DNA of 64,000 nt from assembly GCA_002381185.1 (NCBI GenBank), contig DFOA01000053.1, forward strand, positions 1 to 64,000. Reading direction: 5' to 3'. Each line of letters opens with the position of its first letter. Within the stretch, counting starts at the first letter, position 1. A program made the position numbers and the translations under genes. Shown here in pieces: positions 1-8,752 of the stretch. The stretch is from Firmicutes bacterium UBA3553 (GTDB lineage Bacteria; Bacillota; Clostridia; Tissierellales; Sedimentibacteraceae). The notes below the pieces were generated by a model that did not search any database, had not been told where the DNA came from, and worked only from the letters and a program-made list of their open reading frames with translations.

Positions 1-37
1 AAGTTTACTCCTCATCGCTGGCAAGCCATACTCATTC

Positions 38-66
38 TTGACATTTAACTAAGAATTAATTATAAT
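38..66 (+). promoter_or_regulatory. Consensus sigma-A promoter
   Basis: A TTGACA box at 38-43 and a TATAAT box at 61-66 are separated by exactly 17 bases, a full consensus match. It points toward the TetR-type gene that starts at 194 and would give a leader of about 120 bases. No other rightward gene lies between, so this is the likely promoter of that regulator. Confidence 0.7.
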
Positions 67-148
67 GACACTGTGTTTATTATGCAACCGTCAGATGCTT
101 ATTGATTGTAACGTTCACAACAAAATATCATATAAATGTCGATTTAAA

Positions 149-170
149 AACAGAATCAGTTTAATCTGTT
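149..170. promoter_or_regulatory. Inverted repeat, possible TetR operator
   Basis: AACAGA at 149-154 and TCTGTT at 165-170 are perfect inverted arms around 10 bases. They lie just upstream of the ribosome binding site of the TetR-type gene, where autoregulatory operators of this family usually sit. The arms are short, so this is only a candidate. Confidence 0.3.
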
Positions 171-193
171 CTGTATAATGGGAGAGGAATACT

Positions 194-763
194 ATGAAGG
201 AAATGAAGGAGAACAGGAAAACACGTTATACAAAGATGGTTTTGCAGGACAGCCTTTTCGAATTAATGGAGAAAAAACCAATAACAAAAATAACCATCAA
301 AGAGCTGTGCGAGAACGCAGACATCAACCGTACAACCTTTTATGCACATTACACCGACCAATACGACCTTCTCACCAAAATTGAAAATGAAACTCTTTCA
401 TGGGCAAAAGAGGCAATTTCCACTCTTATCAGCAAAATAGACAAAAATGAAAACATAAAGATTCTTGAGGAAATCTTCCAATACTTTGTTGAAAACAGCA
501 AACATCTTAAAATCCTGATGAGTGAAAAAGGCGATATTAATTTCCAGAAACAAATATTTACTATAATATATCAGCAATTAGGAATATCTTCCTTAGCCGC
601 TGAATATAAAGACCTAAACATAAGAGAGGATTACTTTGTATTTGTCATAAATGGAAGTATAGGACTGTTGCAGCATTGGCTTAAAAACGATATGAATAGA
701 TCTGCCAAAGACATGGCTGAGATTATTTATAATATGGCTTCTCAATCAGGTAAGTTAGAATAA
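194..763 (+). CDS. TetR/AcrR family transcriptional regulator
   Basis: The 189-residue protein has a TetR-type helix-turn-helix at about residues 10-56, including the stretch ITIKELCENADINRTTFYAH, in which TTFYAHY is a family hallmark. The rest is the helical ligand-binding and dimerisation domain, apparently of the TetR_C_8 kind. The ATG is preceded by GGAGAGG at good distance, and a consensus promoter and an inverted repeat lie upstream. Proteins of this type usually repress a neighbouring or divergent transporter. The gene to the left is outside the window and the one to the right is convergent, so the target is unknown. Family call is firm; target not inferable. Confidence 0.9.
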   Translation: MKEMKENRKTRYTKMVLQDSLFELMEKKPITKITIKELCENADINRTTFYAHYTDQYDLLTKIENETLSWAKEAISTLISKIDKNENIKILEEIFQYFVENSKHLKILMSEKGDINFQKQIFTIIYQQLGISSLAAEYKDLNIREDYFVFVINGSIGLLQHWLKNDMNRSAKDMAEIIYNMASQSGKLE

Positions 764-783
764 ATCCATATAAATTCAGGCAC

Positions 784-816
784 AAAAAAATTCCTTTAAG
801 TTCTGAAGGAATTTTT
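784..816. terminator. Bidirectional rho-independent terminator
   Basis: The arms AAAAATTCCTT (786-796) and AAGGAATTTTT (806-816) form a stem with a 9-base loop, flanked by A and T runs. It lies between the convergent TetR and methyltransferase genes and can end both transcripts. Confidence 0.7.
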
Positions 817-844
817 GATTATTATTATATTTATTTTAACTGCT

Positions 845-1582
845 TTATATTTTCTTCTTTGCAGCAGATACAACCAGCATCATTGGTCGGCGCATTTCAT
901 CCTTCATCCCCGGAATATCCATCATGCTTTCCGGCGGCTGCGGCTCCACAATCTGATTTAATATGAAACCATTTATAAGCAGAGTGTTAAGATACGTGGT
1001 CAATGTTCTATGATATTTTATAACCTTTTCTCCCAAGAACACAGCTGTTCGTTCACCTTCATAGTAATAATTGTCAACTGGGAAATGTAGAATTTCTCCT
1101 TTTTCATCATAATGCCAGTCCTGTGTGCCATAAGCAGTAAAAACAGGATGCTCCACAGTAAAAACAAGTGTTCCATTCGGCTTAAGCATTCTATATATAT
1201 TATTGATTAAGTTCTCATAATCTTTCACATAATGAAATGCCAGAGAACTAAGTACGATATCAAAGCTCTCTGCAGGATAATCCACATCTTCCATGGCACA
1301 ACATCTATATTCAACATCTTGAAAATGCGTTTTTTCCTTTGCTGTCTCAAGCATTTTATGAGAAATATCAATTCCCACAACAGAGGATGCACCTTTTTCC
1401 ATCGCATAGATACAATGCCACCCGTAACCGCACCCCAGATCAAGCACATGCTTTCCCTTAAAATCAGGCAGCAGTTTTTTCAGCGTTTCCCATTCTCCCG
1501 CGCCTGACAATCCCTGTATTGAACGGTTCATCTGACTGTATTTTTGAAAAAATGTATTGTCATCATATTTGTTTTCTTTCAT
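845..1582 (-). CDS. Class I SAM-dependent methyltransferase
   Basis: This 245-residue protein has the Rossmann methyltransferase fold of the Methyltransf_11/25 type. Motif I is VLDLGCGYG at residues 46-54, the acidic end of strand 2 lies in VVGIDIS, and motif IV-like LSSLAFHYV follows. It should transfer a methyl group from S-adenosylmethionine to a small molecule or other acceptor; nothing here shows the substrate. GGAG lies 8 bases before the ATG. It is transcribed alone, convergent with the TetR gene. Its length is normal and no key motif is missing. Confidence 0.9.
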   Translation of the reverse strand: MKENKYDDNTFFQKYSQMNRSIQGLSGAGEWETLKKLLPDFKGKHVLDLGCGYGWHCIYAMEKGASSVVGIDISHKMLETAKEKTHFQDVEYRCCAMEDVDYPAESFDIVLSSLAFHYVKDYENLINNIYRMLKPNGTLVFTVEHPVFTAYGTQDWHYDEKGEILHFPVDNYYYEGERTAVFLGEKVIKYHRTLTTYLNTLLINGFILNQIVEPQPPESMMDIPGMKDEMRRPMMLVVSAAKKKI

Positions 1583-1632
1583 TTATAATCTCCGTATATC
1601 AAAAAATTTACTTCAAATCGATTTTTTTCAAT

Positions 1633-1947
1633 TTAATAGGCCAATACCTCGTGACCATCCTCCGTCACTAAAACCATAATTTCCCGTTGAGCAGAGGGCT
1701 TACCACCGTATGTATATATGGTCCATCCGTTTTTCTGTCAATATAAATCCGGTCTGTACCTGCATTAATCATGGGCTCTATTGTAAATATCAGCCCCGGA
1801 GCCATTAGCATTCCTATTCTCATGAAATTTAGCTGAACAGTAAAATGAAGAATATCCGACATAACGGGACATATCATCCAGTGTTGGGTTATCCGTAATA
1901 TTATCCTCAATCCAATCAACCATATTTTCAATCGTTTCAACCGACAT
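1633..1947 (-). pseudogene. Chimeric remnant: AraC HTH start joined to methionine aminopeptidase end
   Basis: From an ATG at 1947 (with GGAG just upstream) the first 45 or so codons read as the N-terminal DNA-binding region of an AraC-family regulator, with NMVDWIEDNITDNPTLDDM and RYVGYSSFYCSAKFHE. Near 1810 the sequence becomes the end of a type I methionine aminopeptidase in another frame, with LIFTIEPMINAGTDRI. After a further frame change comes the typical C-terminus VLVTEDGHEVLAY with its own stop at 1633. Neither gene can be functional. The join of two unrelated genes suggests a deletion that removed the intervening parts. There is no mobile-element sequence at the junction. Confidence 0.75.
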
Positions 1948-2064
1948 TTTTATCACTCCTGCATTTTTGAGAATATTATACCATGATTTTTTATAAAAAA
2001 CTTGATATTACTTGTGATATTAATTATTGTAAACGTGAATTGTATTTTCAGCAATAAAACCAAC

Positions 2065-2304
2065 TCACTTTTTACGGTTAAAATCACATTGCCCGTCCTT
2101 GTAATCAATAATAACTTTCTCGCACTTTCTGCAAAGATGTGCCACTACCGCCGATCCTTTCCAAACCGATATTTCTGATAAAACAACAGAACCTTCATGG
2201 AACATTGCTCTTCCAAAGAAACGCCTTTTCTTTTTCCAGTTGATTTCATTTTGGTTTTCTATTACACCCTGCTCCATTTCCCCGCCGCAATATGGACATT
2301 TCAT
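2065..2304 (-). CDS. Small zinc-ribbon protein (PF20097-like)
   Basis: The 79-residue protein starts with MKCPYCGGEMEQGVI and has a second pair of cysteines in HLCRKCEKVIIDY, so two CxxC knuckles about 50 residues apart likely bind one zinc. The layout matches the PF20097 (DUF6487) family of short clostridial proteins with no established function. It is followed upstream by a small membrane protein gene on the same strand. Function cannot be inferred beyond metal binding. Confidence 0.75.
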   Translation of the reverse strand: MKCPYCGGEMEQGVIENQNEINWKKKRRFFGRAMFHEGSVVLSEISVWKGSAVVAHLCRKCEKVIIDYKDGQCDFNRKK

Positions 2305-2359
2305 AATATTATCCCGCCTTTTATTAAGTTGTTCCGCTATCCAAATATTTTCGTATTAT

Positions 2360-2494
2360 TTATATAATATTATTATCTTTTAATTCCTTTATTGCATGTT
2401 TTACAGCCAGTTTAATTACGAAATACAGTATAAAAGCCGGAATGGCTAAAAATAGCGGTAATAAAAATAACTCGGCAAAAGCGATCTTTCCCAT
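2360..2494 (-). CDS. 44-residue single-span membrane protein
   Basis: The frame starts MGKIAFAELFLLPLFLAIPA, continues as a hydrophobic helix to about residue 30, and ends in a basic, polar tail (KHAIKELKDNNII). The ATG has a strong AAGGGAGG ribosome binding site seven bases upstream, which argues that it is translated. The pattern resembles the short DUF6019-type membrane proteins of Clostridia, but I cannot confirm this. It lies between a GNAT gene and the zinc-ribbon gene on the same strand. Confidence 0.6.
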   Translation of the reverse strand: MGKIAFAELFLLPLFLAIPAFILYFVIKLAVKHAIKELKDNNII

Positions 2495-2539
2495 AAATAT
2501 ACCTCCCTTGCATAAATTGTTTGCTTAATCTTTTTTATA

Positions 2540-3067
2540 TTAATCGTTTCCCCATTCTTCCTTAAGGATTCCATATTCATAAGTGTCCTGCCACATGGGA
2601 TTTCCAGCTTCATCTAAGAAAAAATAAACATTTTTAAGCAATGTACCTTCGTGTCTAAATCCAAGCCGTTCAAGCAATTTCCAGGATCGTTCGTTAAGAG
2701 GATTGCACATTGCAATAATCCTTCTTGCTCCATAGTTTTCAAATAAGTGCGAAATCATTTCTTTCACACTTTCAAAAGCATATCCTTTTCCCCAGAAATC
2801 ATTATTGAATACATATCCCATTTCCCAGGTGTCAAATTCTCCTTTTGAAAAATATAAATTTCCGATAACTTTACCTGTTTTTAGAGAGACCGCATAAAAA
2901 CTTTTATCCCTGGCTCGTCTGCCGGCTTCTGTCACTGCTTCCTCGTAAGAGTATGTCCTGTACGGTTCATACTTAACGACATCTTCTTTAGAAAGGTATT
3001 CATATAAATCCGGACCATCAGTTTCAGCAAAATATCTGATAATTAATCTATCTGTTTCAATTTTCAT
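2540..3067 (-). CDS. GNAT acetyltransferase, RimJ/RimL type
   Basis: The 175-residue protein has the GNAT fold: an N-terminal substrate region (METDRLIIRYF-like start), the strand WEMGYVFNNDFWGKGYAFES that carries the acetyl-CoA pyrophosphate loop, and the C-terminal NPLNERSWKLLERLGFRHEG typical of RimJ/RimL-like enzymes. These transfer acetyl groups from acetyl-CoA to protein N-termini or small amines; the substrate is unknown. GGGGAG is placed about 10 bases before the ATG. It is one of five GNAT genes in the first 26 kb. Confidence 0.9.
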   Translation of the reverse strand: MKIETDRLIIRYFAETDGPDLYEYLSKEDVVKYEPYRTYSYEEAVTEAGRRARDKSFYAVSLKTGKVIGNLYFSKGEFDTWEMGYVFNNDFWGKGYAFESVKEMISHLFENYGARRIIAMCNPLNERSWKLLERLGFRHEGTLLKNVYFFLDEAGNPMWQDTYEYGILKEEWGND

Positions 3068-3140
3068 AATGGATTATCTCCCCGCTGAGTTTGACCCCTG
3101 TTCATTTTCTTATCACTTAACACAAGTCTCAGGTTAAAGC

Positions 3141-3188
3141 ACAGCCGGTTTAATATGTATAAAGAAATTTCTTTATGAAACCGGCTGT
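3141..3188. repeat. Long-stem inverted repeat between genes
   Basis: ACAGCCGGTTT (3141-3151) and AAACCGGCTGT (3178-3188) are perfect 11-base arms. The loop holds a second palindrome, AAAGAAATTTCTTT. It lies between two leftward genes and may end the upstream transcript, but no clear T-run follows on either strand. It could equally be an mRNA-stabilising stem or a repeat remnant. Confidence 0.5.
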
Positions 3189-3211
3189 GTATTGTCAATC
3201 ATTCATATTTT

Positions 3212-3526
3212 TCATGCAACAATATTATCTTTTTCATCCTTTAAAGGTCCTACACCCCTAAATAAAATATCTGACGCCAATATACTCGTTACAGCAATTT
3301 TCCCGCGAAATACCTTCCCGTTGCTGCACGTGAATTCAAACTCTGATGGCTTATTGCTGCTGAACAGATCGAGCAATGGTCCGTATTCTTCTATGTCCTC
3401 CAAAGAAGCCTCCCACTCTTTCTGATTTTCCAGCTCTGACACTCTTATAAATCCAGTAGAAAATTTCACATCTTTATCAGTTTCTGACTGTTTTGCGCTT
3501 ATTAATATCTCTTCCAAAATTATCAT
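3212..3526 (-). CDS. Hypothetical protein, 104 residues
   Basis: I chose the ATG at 3526 because AAGGAGGA lies directly before it; the open frame extends further upstream without a ribosome binding site. The protein is acidic in the middle (EWEASLEDIEEYGPLLDLF) and ends with a beta-rich stretch (EFTCSNGKVFRGKIAVTSIL). There is no signal peptide or membrane segment and I do not recognise the family. It is preceded by a GNAT gene and its terminator. Confidence 0.65.
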   Translation of the reverse strand: MIILEEILISAKQSETDKDVKFSTGFIRVSELENQKEWEASLEDIEEYGPLLDLFSSNKPSEFEFTCSNGKVFRGKIAVTSILASDILFRGVGPLKDEKDNIVA

Positions 3527-3641
3527 TATATTTTCCTCCTTGTTTACTGCATAATTATTATACCACGGAAAATACTTGCATACAACAATGTATTTGCTTA
3601 CTTCAGCCACACAGTAATTCAAGGTAAAATACACCATGGTG

Positions 3642-3668
3642 AAAAAATGGCAGAGCCTGAGCTCTGCC
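3642..3668 (-). terminator. Rho-independent terminator
   Basis: GGCAGAGC (3649-3656) and GCTCTGCC (3661-3668) form an 8-base-pair GC-rich stem with a 4-base loop. On the minus strand it is followed by ATTTTTT. It ends the GNAT gene transcribed from 4219. Confidence 0.85.
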
Positions 3669-3673
3669 TGCGA

Positions 3674-4219
3674 CTAATTACAGCCTGTTAAAGATTCATC
3701 AATATCTAAATTCATAACTATCACTGTATGTTCTTTATTTCCACAGATCATTTTTACTCTGTCCACTTCAACATATCCCATTTCCAGCCAAAACTTATGT
3801 CCTCTGTGATTTTCTTCTACTACCCCGATTCTCAGTAACCTGCCCTGCTCTTCTGAAACCCAGGCTTTTATAATATCATGTAATTTTCTCCCCAAACCGT
3901 TTCCTCTTTCACTTGGGTCAATCATCAATAAACCTATTATCCATTCTCCGTCTATTTTATAATCTTTAACTATATCGATCACTGATATTAAGACATCCTC
4001 TTTATAAACTCCAAAAACATATTTATCTTTCAGCTCCTTGCCGGGCGGAAGGTCAAACAGAACGCTGCGACCCGCGTCTTTTTCAGGTGTCCTGCCTTCA
4101 ACTAATTCCGAAAAGTCTGAACATCTTTCGTACAGCCCTTGTATTTCTATCTCGTCATCGCCTGACAACAACCTTATATTATATTCAGAATTGCCTGCTA
4201 TTTTATTTTTTATCAACAT
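3674..4219 (-). CDS. GNAT acetyltransferase
   Basis: This 181-residue protein has the GNAT core: an acetyl-CoA binding segment with LMIDPSERGNGLGRKLHDII at about residues 100-120 (the Q/R-x-x-G-x-G/A loop appears as RGNGLGR) and a C-terminal NHRGHKFWLEMGYVEVDRV. It should acetylate an unknown amine. AAAGGATG precedes the ATG at normal spacing, and a strong terminator follows the stop codon. It appears to be a single-gene unit. Confidence 0.88.
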   Translation of the reverse strand: MLIKNKIAGNSEYNIRLLSGDDEIEIQGLYERCSDFSELVEGRTPEKDAGRSVLFDLPPGKELKDKYVFGVYKEDVLISVIDIVKDYKIDGEWIIGLLMIDPSERGNGLGRKLHDIIKAWVSEEQGRLLRIGVVEENHRGHKFWLEMGYVEVDRVKMICGNKEHTVIVMNLDIDESLTGCN

Positions 4220-4428
4220 TAATCATCCTTTCTTCATTTCAACAAATATCAGATATCTGAAATACATTCAGGTACAGCACTTTTGAATAGTAGTCATACA
4301 AGCGGTAACAGCTTTTCTCTCTAGCATTCTTAGATAAAAATAAATGTATTCTTTTTTATTTTTCCATTTGTAATATTATACCAGGTAATTGTTAAATCGT
4401 AAAGTTATTGAAGCGATGTATTTCGCAT

Positions 4429-4464
4429 CAAAAAAGAACGTGAAAGTTTTACTCTCATGTTCTT
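4429..4464 (-). terminator. Terminator of the ku-ligD operon
   Basis: AAGAAC at 4434-4439 pairs with GTTCTT at 4459-4464, and the stem extends inward with two G-T pairs. On the minus strand the stem is followed by TTTTTTG. It lies just past the ligD stop codon. Confidence 0.7.
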
Positions 4465-4485
4465 AAGGTTCTATAAGTTGAAATT

Positions 4486-6927
4486 CTATTTAAGCATTTG
4501 ATTATTCTGGAAAAAGTCTCCCCATGGATCATCCCCGGCAATCCTCAAAAGCGCATCTGACATATTGATATCGTCAGGTGCAACTGTATCTAACTCATCC
4601 CACGAGATGGGCATGGAGACCTTTGCCCCTTTTCTCGATCTTAGAGAATAAGGCGCAACACTTGTAGCTCCTCTGCCGTTTCGAATCCAGTCTATGAATA
4701 TCTTATCTGCACGTTTGGCCTTTCTCACATTGCTTGTGTATCGTTCAGGCCACTTCTGCTCCATAACTTCGGCAACGCGCTTTGAAAAATTGTAAAACAC
4801 ATCCCAGTCCACCGCCGGTTTTAAAGGAACAACAACATGGTACCCCTTCCCCCCGCTGGTTTTGAGATATGAGTTCAGCGAAAGTTCTGCCAGAATACTT
4901 TTCATATCCTTAGCACCCTGGCGCACCCTGTCTATATCCATTCCTTCGTCCGGATCCAAATCAAATACCATCATATCCGGTCTTTCAAGCTCATCTATAC
5001 AGCTTCCCCAAATATGAAATTCCAGTGTCCCCATCTGCGCTTCGGATATAAGGCCGGATGCATTCTCAATATAGAAGTAATCCTCAGTTTCTCCGCTTCC
5101 GGTAGAAACAGGCATTGTGATAATTCCATCACTGTTCGGACCTGGATGCTTCTTGTAAAAGCATGTTTGTGATACCCCCTTGGGACAGCGCACAATGCTG
5201 AGTATCCTGTGTCTCACGAACGGCAGCATACGCTCTGAGATTTTTGAATAATACCGGACAACATCTGCTTTTGTGATTTCAGGGTCATCAAATATCACTT
5301 TGTCAGGGTTGGTGATTTTTATTCCTTCAACAATAATGCTGTTTGCGTTTATTTCCATTGGTTTCTCAGACTCCTTTGCAGATGATTGAAGATGTGTATC
5401 ATCCTCCGCTTTTTCCTTTTTTATGTCCTTAGGGTCCTTGTCAGTCCGGATTCCTTTGAAACTTGCCTGCCTTAAAAGATTATCCTTGGTCCATTCGGCA
5501 AACTTGATTTCCGCAACCAGTTCAGGTTCAAGCCATGTAACCTTTTCCTTCGGTCTCTGTTTTGGTACCAGCTTAAAAGGCGTGTCCTTCCTCTTTAAGT
5601 TCTCAAATTTTTCTTCAAGCATTTTCATGTCAGTTTCGCTTATTCCGGTGCCTGCACGTCCGGAATAGATTAAATCCTCACCTTCATATAGGCCGAGTAG
5701 TAGTGAGCTTACCCCGCTGGTTTTTTTATCGGTGAGTGTATATCCTCCGATAATGAATTCCTGCCTTTTACTGCACTTAAGTTTTATCCAGTCTCCGTTC
5801 CTTGTTCCGCTGTAGAGGGAATCAGCTTTTTTCCCTATTATACCTTCCATGCCCGCCTCACATGCCGCATCAATACTTTCCTTGCCCTTTCCTCTGACAT
5901 AACGGCCGTAATAGAGGTTTGGGGGAGCATCCTTCATCAAAGTTTCAAGCATTTCTTTTCTGTCAACCAAACTGTGCTCTCGAAGGTCCGTTCCATCCAG
6001 TGCAAGAATATCAAAGATTATGTAAGTTAGATTATGGTTTTTAGGGTTTTTCATATAGTTCTGCAAAGCCTGAAAATCCGTCTTGCCCGATGCGTCTGTG
6101 ACTGCAATTTCACCGTCCAGGACCATTGCTCTTCCGGCGGCCCAGTCATTAAGAGAAGAGGCGATGTCATGAAAACGCCTTATATAATCATTACCGTTCC
6201 TGGTTATTAGCCGTACGCTGTTTCCTTCCACAAATGCCATGATTCTGTAGCCGTCGTATTTCAATTCATAGAGCCAATCCCCACCTTCAGGGATCTTATT
6301 GACTAATTTTGCAAGTTGAACATCAGCTCTGCTAAAGGGATTCCTCGTAATTTTTTCCTCTTGACCTTCTTCTATTTCCGTCATAGTACGTCCAGTCCTG
6401 ATACTGGTGGTAAGTTCTGATATTCCGTCAGTAGTTTTGACGTACTCATCTTTTTCTTTTAATAAAAGCCAGTTATCCGATTTCTCATCGGATTTTGCCT
6501 TCCAGCGGACCAAAGCCCACTTTCCCTTAAGCCGTCTTCCTTTCAAAACAAACTTCAAATCACCATTACGGAGTCCTTCCTCAACATTCACACGAGGTTC
6601 CCAGTAGCCTTCATCCCAGAGCATTACCACTCCACCGCCGTATTCACCCTTTGGAATAGTTCCTTCAAAGTTCCTGTATTCCAGCGGGTGATCCTCCACC
6701 TGTACGGCAAGCCTCTTATCATGAGTATCATAGGATGGACCCTTGGGTACTGCCCAGCTTAAAAGAACTCCGCCCCATTCCAGGCGTAAATCATAGTGGC
6801 TCCTGCGGGCCATATGGTGCTGGACAACAAATCTCAGGCCTTCCTCATGGTCTTCTGTTTTTCCTTCCGGCTCAAATGTTCTTTCAAAATTCCTTTTCTG
6901 GTTGTATTCGCTTAGTTTTGCAGTCAT
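4486..6927 (-). CDS. ligD: ATP-dependent DNA ligase D (phosphoesterase-ligase-polymerase)
   Basis: LigD repairs double-strand breaks with Ku in bacterial non-homologous end joining. All three domains are present in the order phosphoesterase, ligase, polymerase. In the 3'-phosphoesterase (about 1-160) I see H38, H44, D46 and H80, which match the metal and phosphate ligands of Pseudomonas LigD. The ligase (about 200-510) has ELKYDGYR with K223 as the lysine that is adenylated. The primase-like polymerase (about 545-813) has the metal-binding FDLDPDEG and KTSGGKGYHV. The domain order matches Pseudomonas-type LigD, unlike the Mycobacterium order. The gene starts 4 bases after the ku stop, so the two are one transcription unit. 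Confidence 0.97.
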   Translation of the reverse strand: MTAKLSEYNQKRNFERTFEPEGKTEDHEEGLRFVVQHHMARRSHYDLRLEWGGVLLSWAVPKGPSYDTHDKRLAVQVEDHPLEYRNFEGTIPKGEYGGGVVMLWDEGYWEPRVNVEEGLRNGDLKFVLKGRRLKGKWALVRWKAKSDEKSDNWLLLKEKDEYVKTTDGISELTTSIRTGRTMTEIEEGQEEKITRNPFSRADVQLAKLVNKIPEGGDWLYELKYDGYRIMAFVEGNSVRLITRNGNDYIRRFHDIASSLNDWAAGRAMVLDGEIAVTDASGKTDFQALQNYMKNPKNHNLTYIIFDILALDGTDLREHSLVDRKEMLETLMKDAPPNLYYGRYVRGKGKESIDAACEAGMEGIIGKKADSLYSGTRNGDWIKLKCSKRQEFIIGGYTLTDKKTSGVSSLLLGLYEGEDLIYSGRAGTGISETDMKMLEEKFENLKRKDTPFKLVPKQRPKEKVTWLEPELVAEIKFAEWTKDNLLRQASFKGIRTDKDPKDIKKEKAEDDTHLQSSAKESEKPMEINANSIIVEGIKITNPDKVIFDDPEITKADVVRYYSKISERMLPFVRHRILSIVRCPKGVSQTCFYKKHPGPNSDGIITMPVSTGSGETEDYFYIENASGLISEAQMGTLEFHIWGSCIDELERPDMMVFDLDPDEGMDIDRVRQGAKDMKSILAELSLNSYLKTSGGKGYHVVVPLKPAVDWDVFYNFSKRVAEVMEQKWPERYTSNVRKAKRADKIFIDWIRNGRGATSVAPYSLRSRKGAKVSMPISWDELDTVAPDDINMSDALLRIAGDDPWGDFFQNNQMLK

Positions 6928-6931
6928 AAAA

Positions 6932-7705
6932 TTACGCTGTTTCCTTGTCTTTTTTTGCTCTCTCTACGCTGGCTTTGAGAGCCTCCATGAGGTCGATTAC
7001 TTTGCCGGTGCTTTCAGGCTCAGTGGCAACGACTTCTTTTCCGGAAATTTTTATCTCGATGAGCTCTCGTAACCTCGTCTGGTATTCATCTTTATATTTC
7101 GAAGGATCAAATGGCGTATCCATAGAATTAATCAGAGTCTTTGCCATGTTCAGCTCCTGCTCAGATACTTCTGGCTTGGTGTACTGCTTTTGAATTTCTT
7201 TGATGTCATCGGCATAGAACATCGTGGAAATAAGTATGCCGTCCTCCCGGGGAATAATAGCCATCAGTGTATCCTTAGTACCCATGACAGCTTTGCCTAT
7301 AGCTATTTTCTGTTCAGCCATCAGCGCAGCTCGAAGCAGTTCGAAGGCTTTTTCTCCTCCTGTTTCAGGTGCAGCCTGATAAGTTTTGTCATAATAGACC
7401 GGTGAAATCTGGTTCAATTGGGCAAAATGCAGTATCTGAATGGATTTTTCTTTTTCTGTCTTGATTTTTTCAATCTCGTCATCTGTGACGACAACATACT
7501 TGTCCTTATCATATTCGAACCCCTTTACAATGTCCCCTGAGGTAATTTCCTTGCCGCAGTGGGCACAGGTCTTCTTGTATCGGATTCGGCTATTGTCTTC
7601 CTTATGTAACTGATTGAAATGGATGTCATTGTCCTGAGTAGCTGTGTACATGGCAATTGGAATCGCAACCATCCCGAAAGTTATTACCGATTTACGTGAT
7701 ATCAT
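6932..7705 (-). CDS. ku: DNA end-binding protein Ku
   Basis: Ku forms a ring-shaped homodimer that threads onto broken DNA ends and recruits LigD. The 257-residue protein begins ISRKSVITFGMVAIPIAMY, the standard opening of the bacterial Ku barrel, and has a CAHCGKEI zinc-ribbon-like segment followed by GDIVKGFEYDKDKYVVVTDDEIE. The C-terminal part contains ASVERAKKDKETA, a short basic tail of the kind that contacts LigD. I placed the start at the ATG at 7705, which follows CGGAGGTG; a TTG 33 bases upstream opens the frame but lacks a binding site. The operon with ligD is typical. Confidence 0.96.
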   Translation of the reverse strand: MISRKSVITFGMVAIPIAMYTATQDNDIHFNQLHKEDNSRIRYKKTCAHCGKEITSGDIVKGFEYDKDKYVVVTDDEIEKIKTEKEKSIQILHFAQLNQISPVYYDKTYQAAPETGGEKAFELLRAALMAEQKIAIGKAVMGTKDTLMAIIPREDGILISTMFYADDIKEIQKQYTKPEVSEQELNMAKTLINSMDTPFDPSKYKDEYQTRLRELIEIKISGKEVVATEPESTGKVIDLMEALKASVERAKKDKETA

Positions 7706-7888
7706 AGTGAAAACACCTCCGGAAATTATTGTTTCCAACTAAAATATAAGTATTCTATATTTCAAATATTTGTAGTGTATACACCCACAATTTATAACAG
7801 TCGCATTCATCCATAATTACTTTATCGGCAAACTCATTGATTCCTCTTAAAAAGTCGGTACTACGTTAGATACTTAAATTCTAATATC

Positions 7889-8146
7889 TCAGCCCTTATG
7901 CTGCTTATAGAATTCCTTCAACGATTTTTTTGTCTCCTCGTCTAAATAGTGCCATCTCACACCTTGAATTGCGCCTTCTAACGCAGAAAGCCTCATAATA
8001 CATGCAGACGGATCACGGTCAAGGATGCGCAGCCATGCTTCGCGGCTTCCGACCTCTTTTAATTGTTTTATTGTAGTAATGCCGATATCATTAAGCTGTG
8101 ATTCCAGTTTTGCAGCTATGTTCGGCAATTTAGTCAGCTCTCCCAT
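7889..8146 (-). CDS. TfoX C-terminal domain protein
   Basis: The 85-residue protein MGELTKLPNIAAKLESQLND matches the helical C-terminal domain of TfoX/Sxy, with the helix-hairpin-helix-like GITTIKQLKEVGSREAWLRI. In full-length TfoX this domain follows an N-terminal fold needed for competence gene activation; stand-alone copies are common in Bacillota and their role is unknown. The ATG at 8146 is preceded by GAGGTG; an ATG 15 bases upstream is less well placed. It is a single-gene unit. Confidence 0.85.
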   Translation of the reverse strand: MGELTKLPNIAAKLESQLNDIGITTIKQLKEVGSREAWLRILDRDPSACIMRLSALEGAIQGVRWHYLDEETKKSLKEFYKQHKG

Positions 8147-8202
8147 TTTTTCACACCTCATTTTTATTTTCCTTATAATATAACAAACAGGTATTTAACT
8201 AA

Positions 8203-8730
8203 TTACACTAATTTAATCCAATACCTTTGAGTCATCGTATTATCATTCGCATCAAATATTTCATTTTCTAGTATTCCACCATTTGCAATAATTGTTTTAG
8301 CAGATGCAATATTGTTTTTATCACAAGTGATAAGAATTTCTTGTATATTTAATTCAATACACTTTTCTAATGCTAATTTTAACATTTCAGTTGCATAACC
8401 TTTCCTTCTTTCAGACTTTCTAACACTATATCCGATGTGACCTCCAAAATTCAACAGATTGTCATTTAACCTATGTCTGATATCAATCATTCCAATTAAA
8501 TTTCCGCTTTCATTTAAAGCAAGATATGTTGTTGCCGGAACTAACCCTTCCCTAACTGTTTTCTCGTTTGAGTTGTCATTGAAAGCCTTATACCACTCTT
8601 CAAAAGTTTTATAAGTTGATAATCCTGCTGAACCATCCATACTATCTTTATTTCTAATAAATTCTTCTTTATAGTCCATTAAAATTTCTTTATGTGTAAT
8701 ATTCGGTATAACTAATTTCAGCCTATTCAT
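8203..8730 (-). CDS. GNAT acetyltransferase
   Basis: The 175-residue protein has YSVRKSERRKGYATEMLKLA, the acetyl-CoA binding loop of the GNAT fold (R-R-K-G-Y-A), and a C-terminal IASAKTIIANGGILENEIFD typical of the YjdJ/RimL-like subgroup. It probably acetylates a small amine or peptide. TTGGAGGT stands before the ATG. Base use is more AT-rich than in the ku-ligD pair to its left. It lies just downstream of the interrupted acyltransferase gene on the same strand. Confidence 0.88.
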   Translation of the reverse strand: MNRLKLVIPNITHKEILMDYKEEFIRNKDSMDGSAGLSTYKTFEEWYKAFNDNSNEKTVREGLVPATTYLALNESGNLIGMIDIRHRLNDNLLNFGGHIGYSVRKSERRKGYATEMLKLALEKCIELNIQEILITCDKNNIASAKTIIANGGILENEIFDANDNTMTQRYWIKLV

Positions 8731-8752
8731 TTTATTACCTCCAAATCACTTA

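Noticed and set aside
3141..3188. Rho-independent terminator
   Set aside because: Strong stem but no T-run on either strand; kept only as an inverted repeat.
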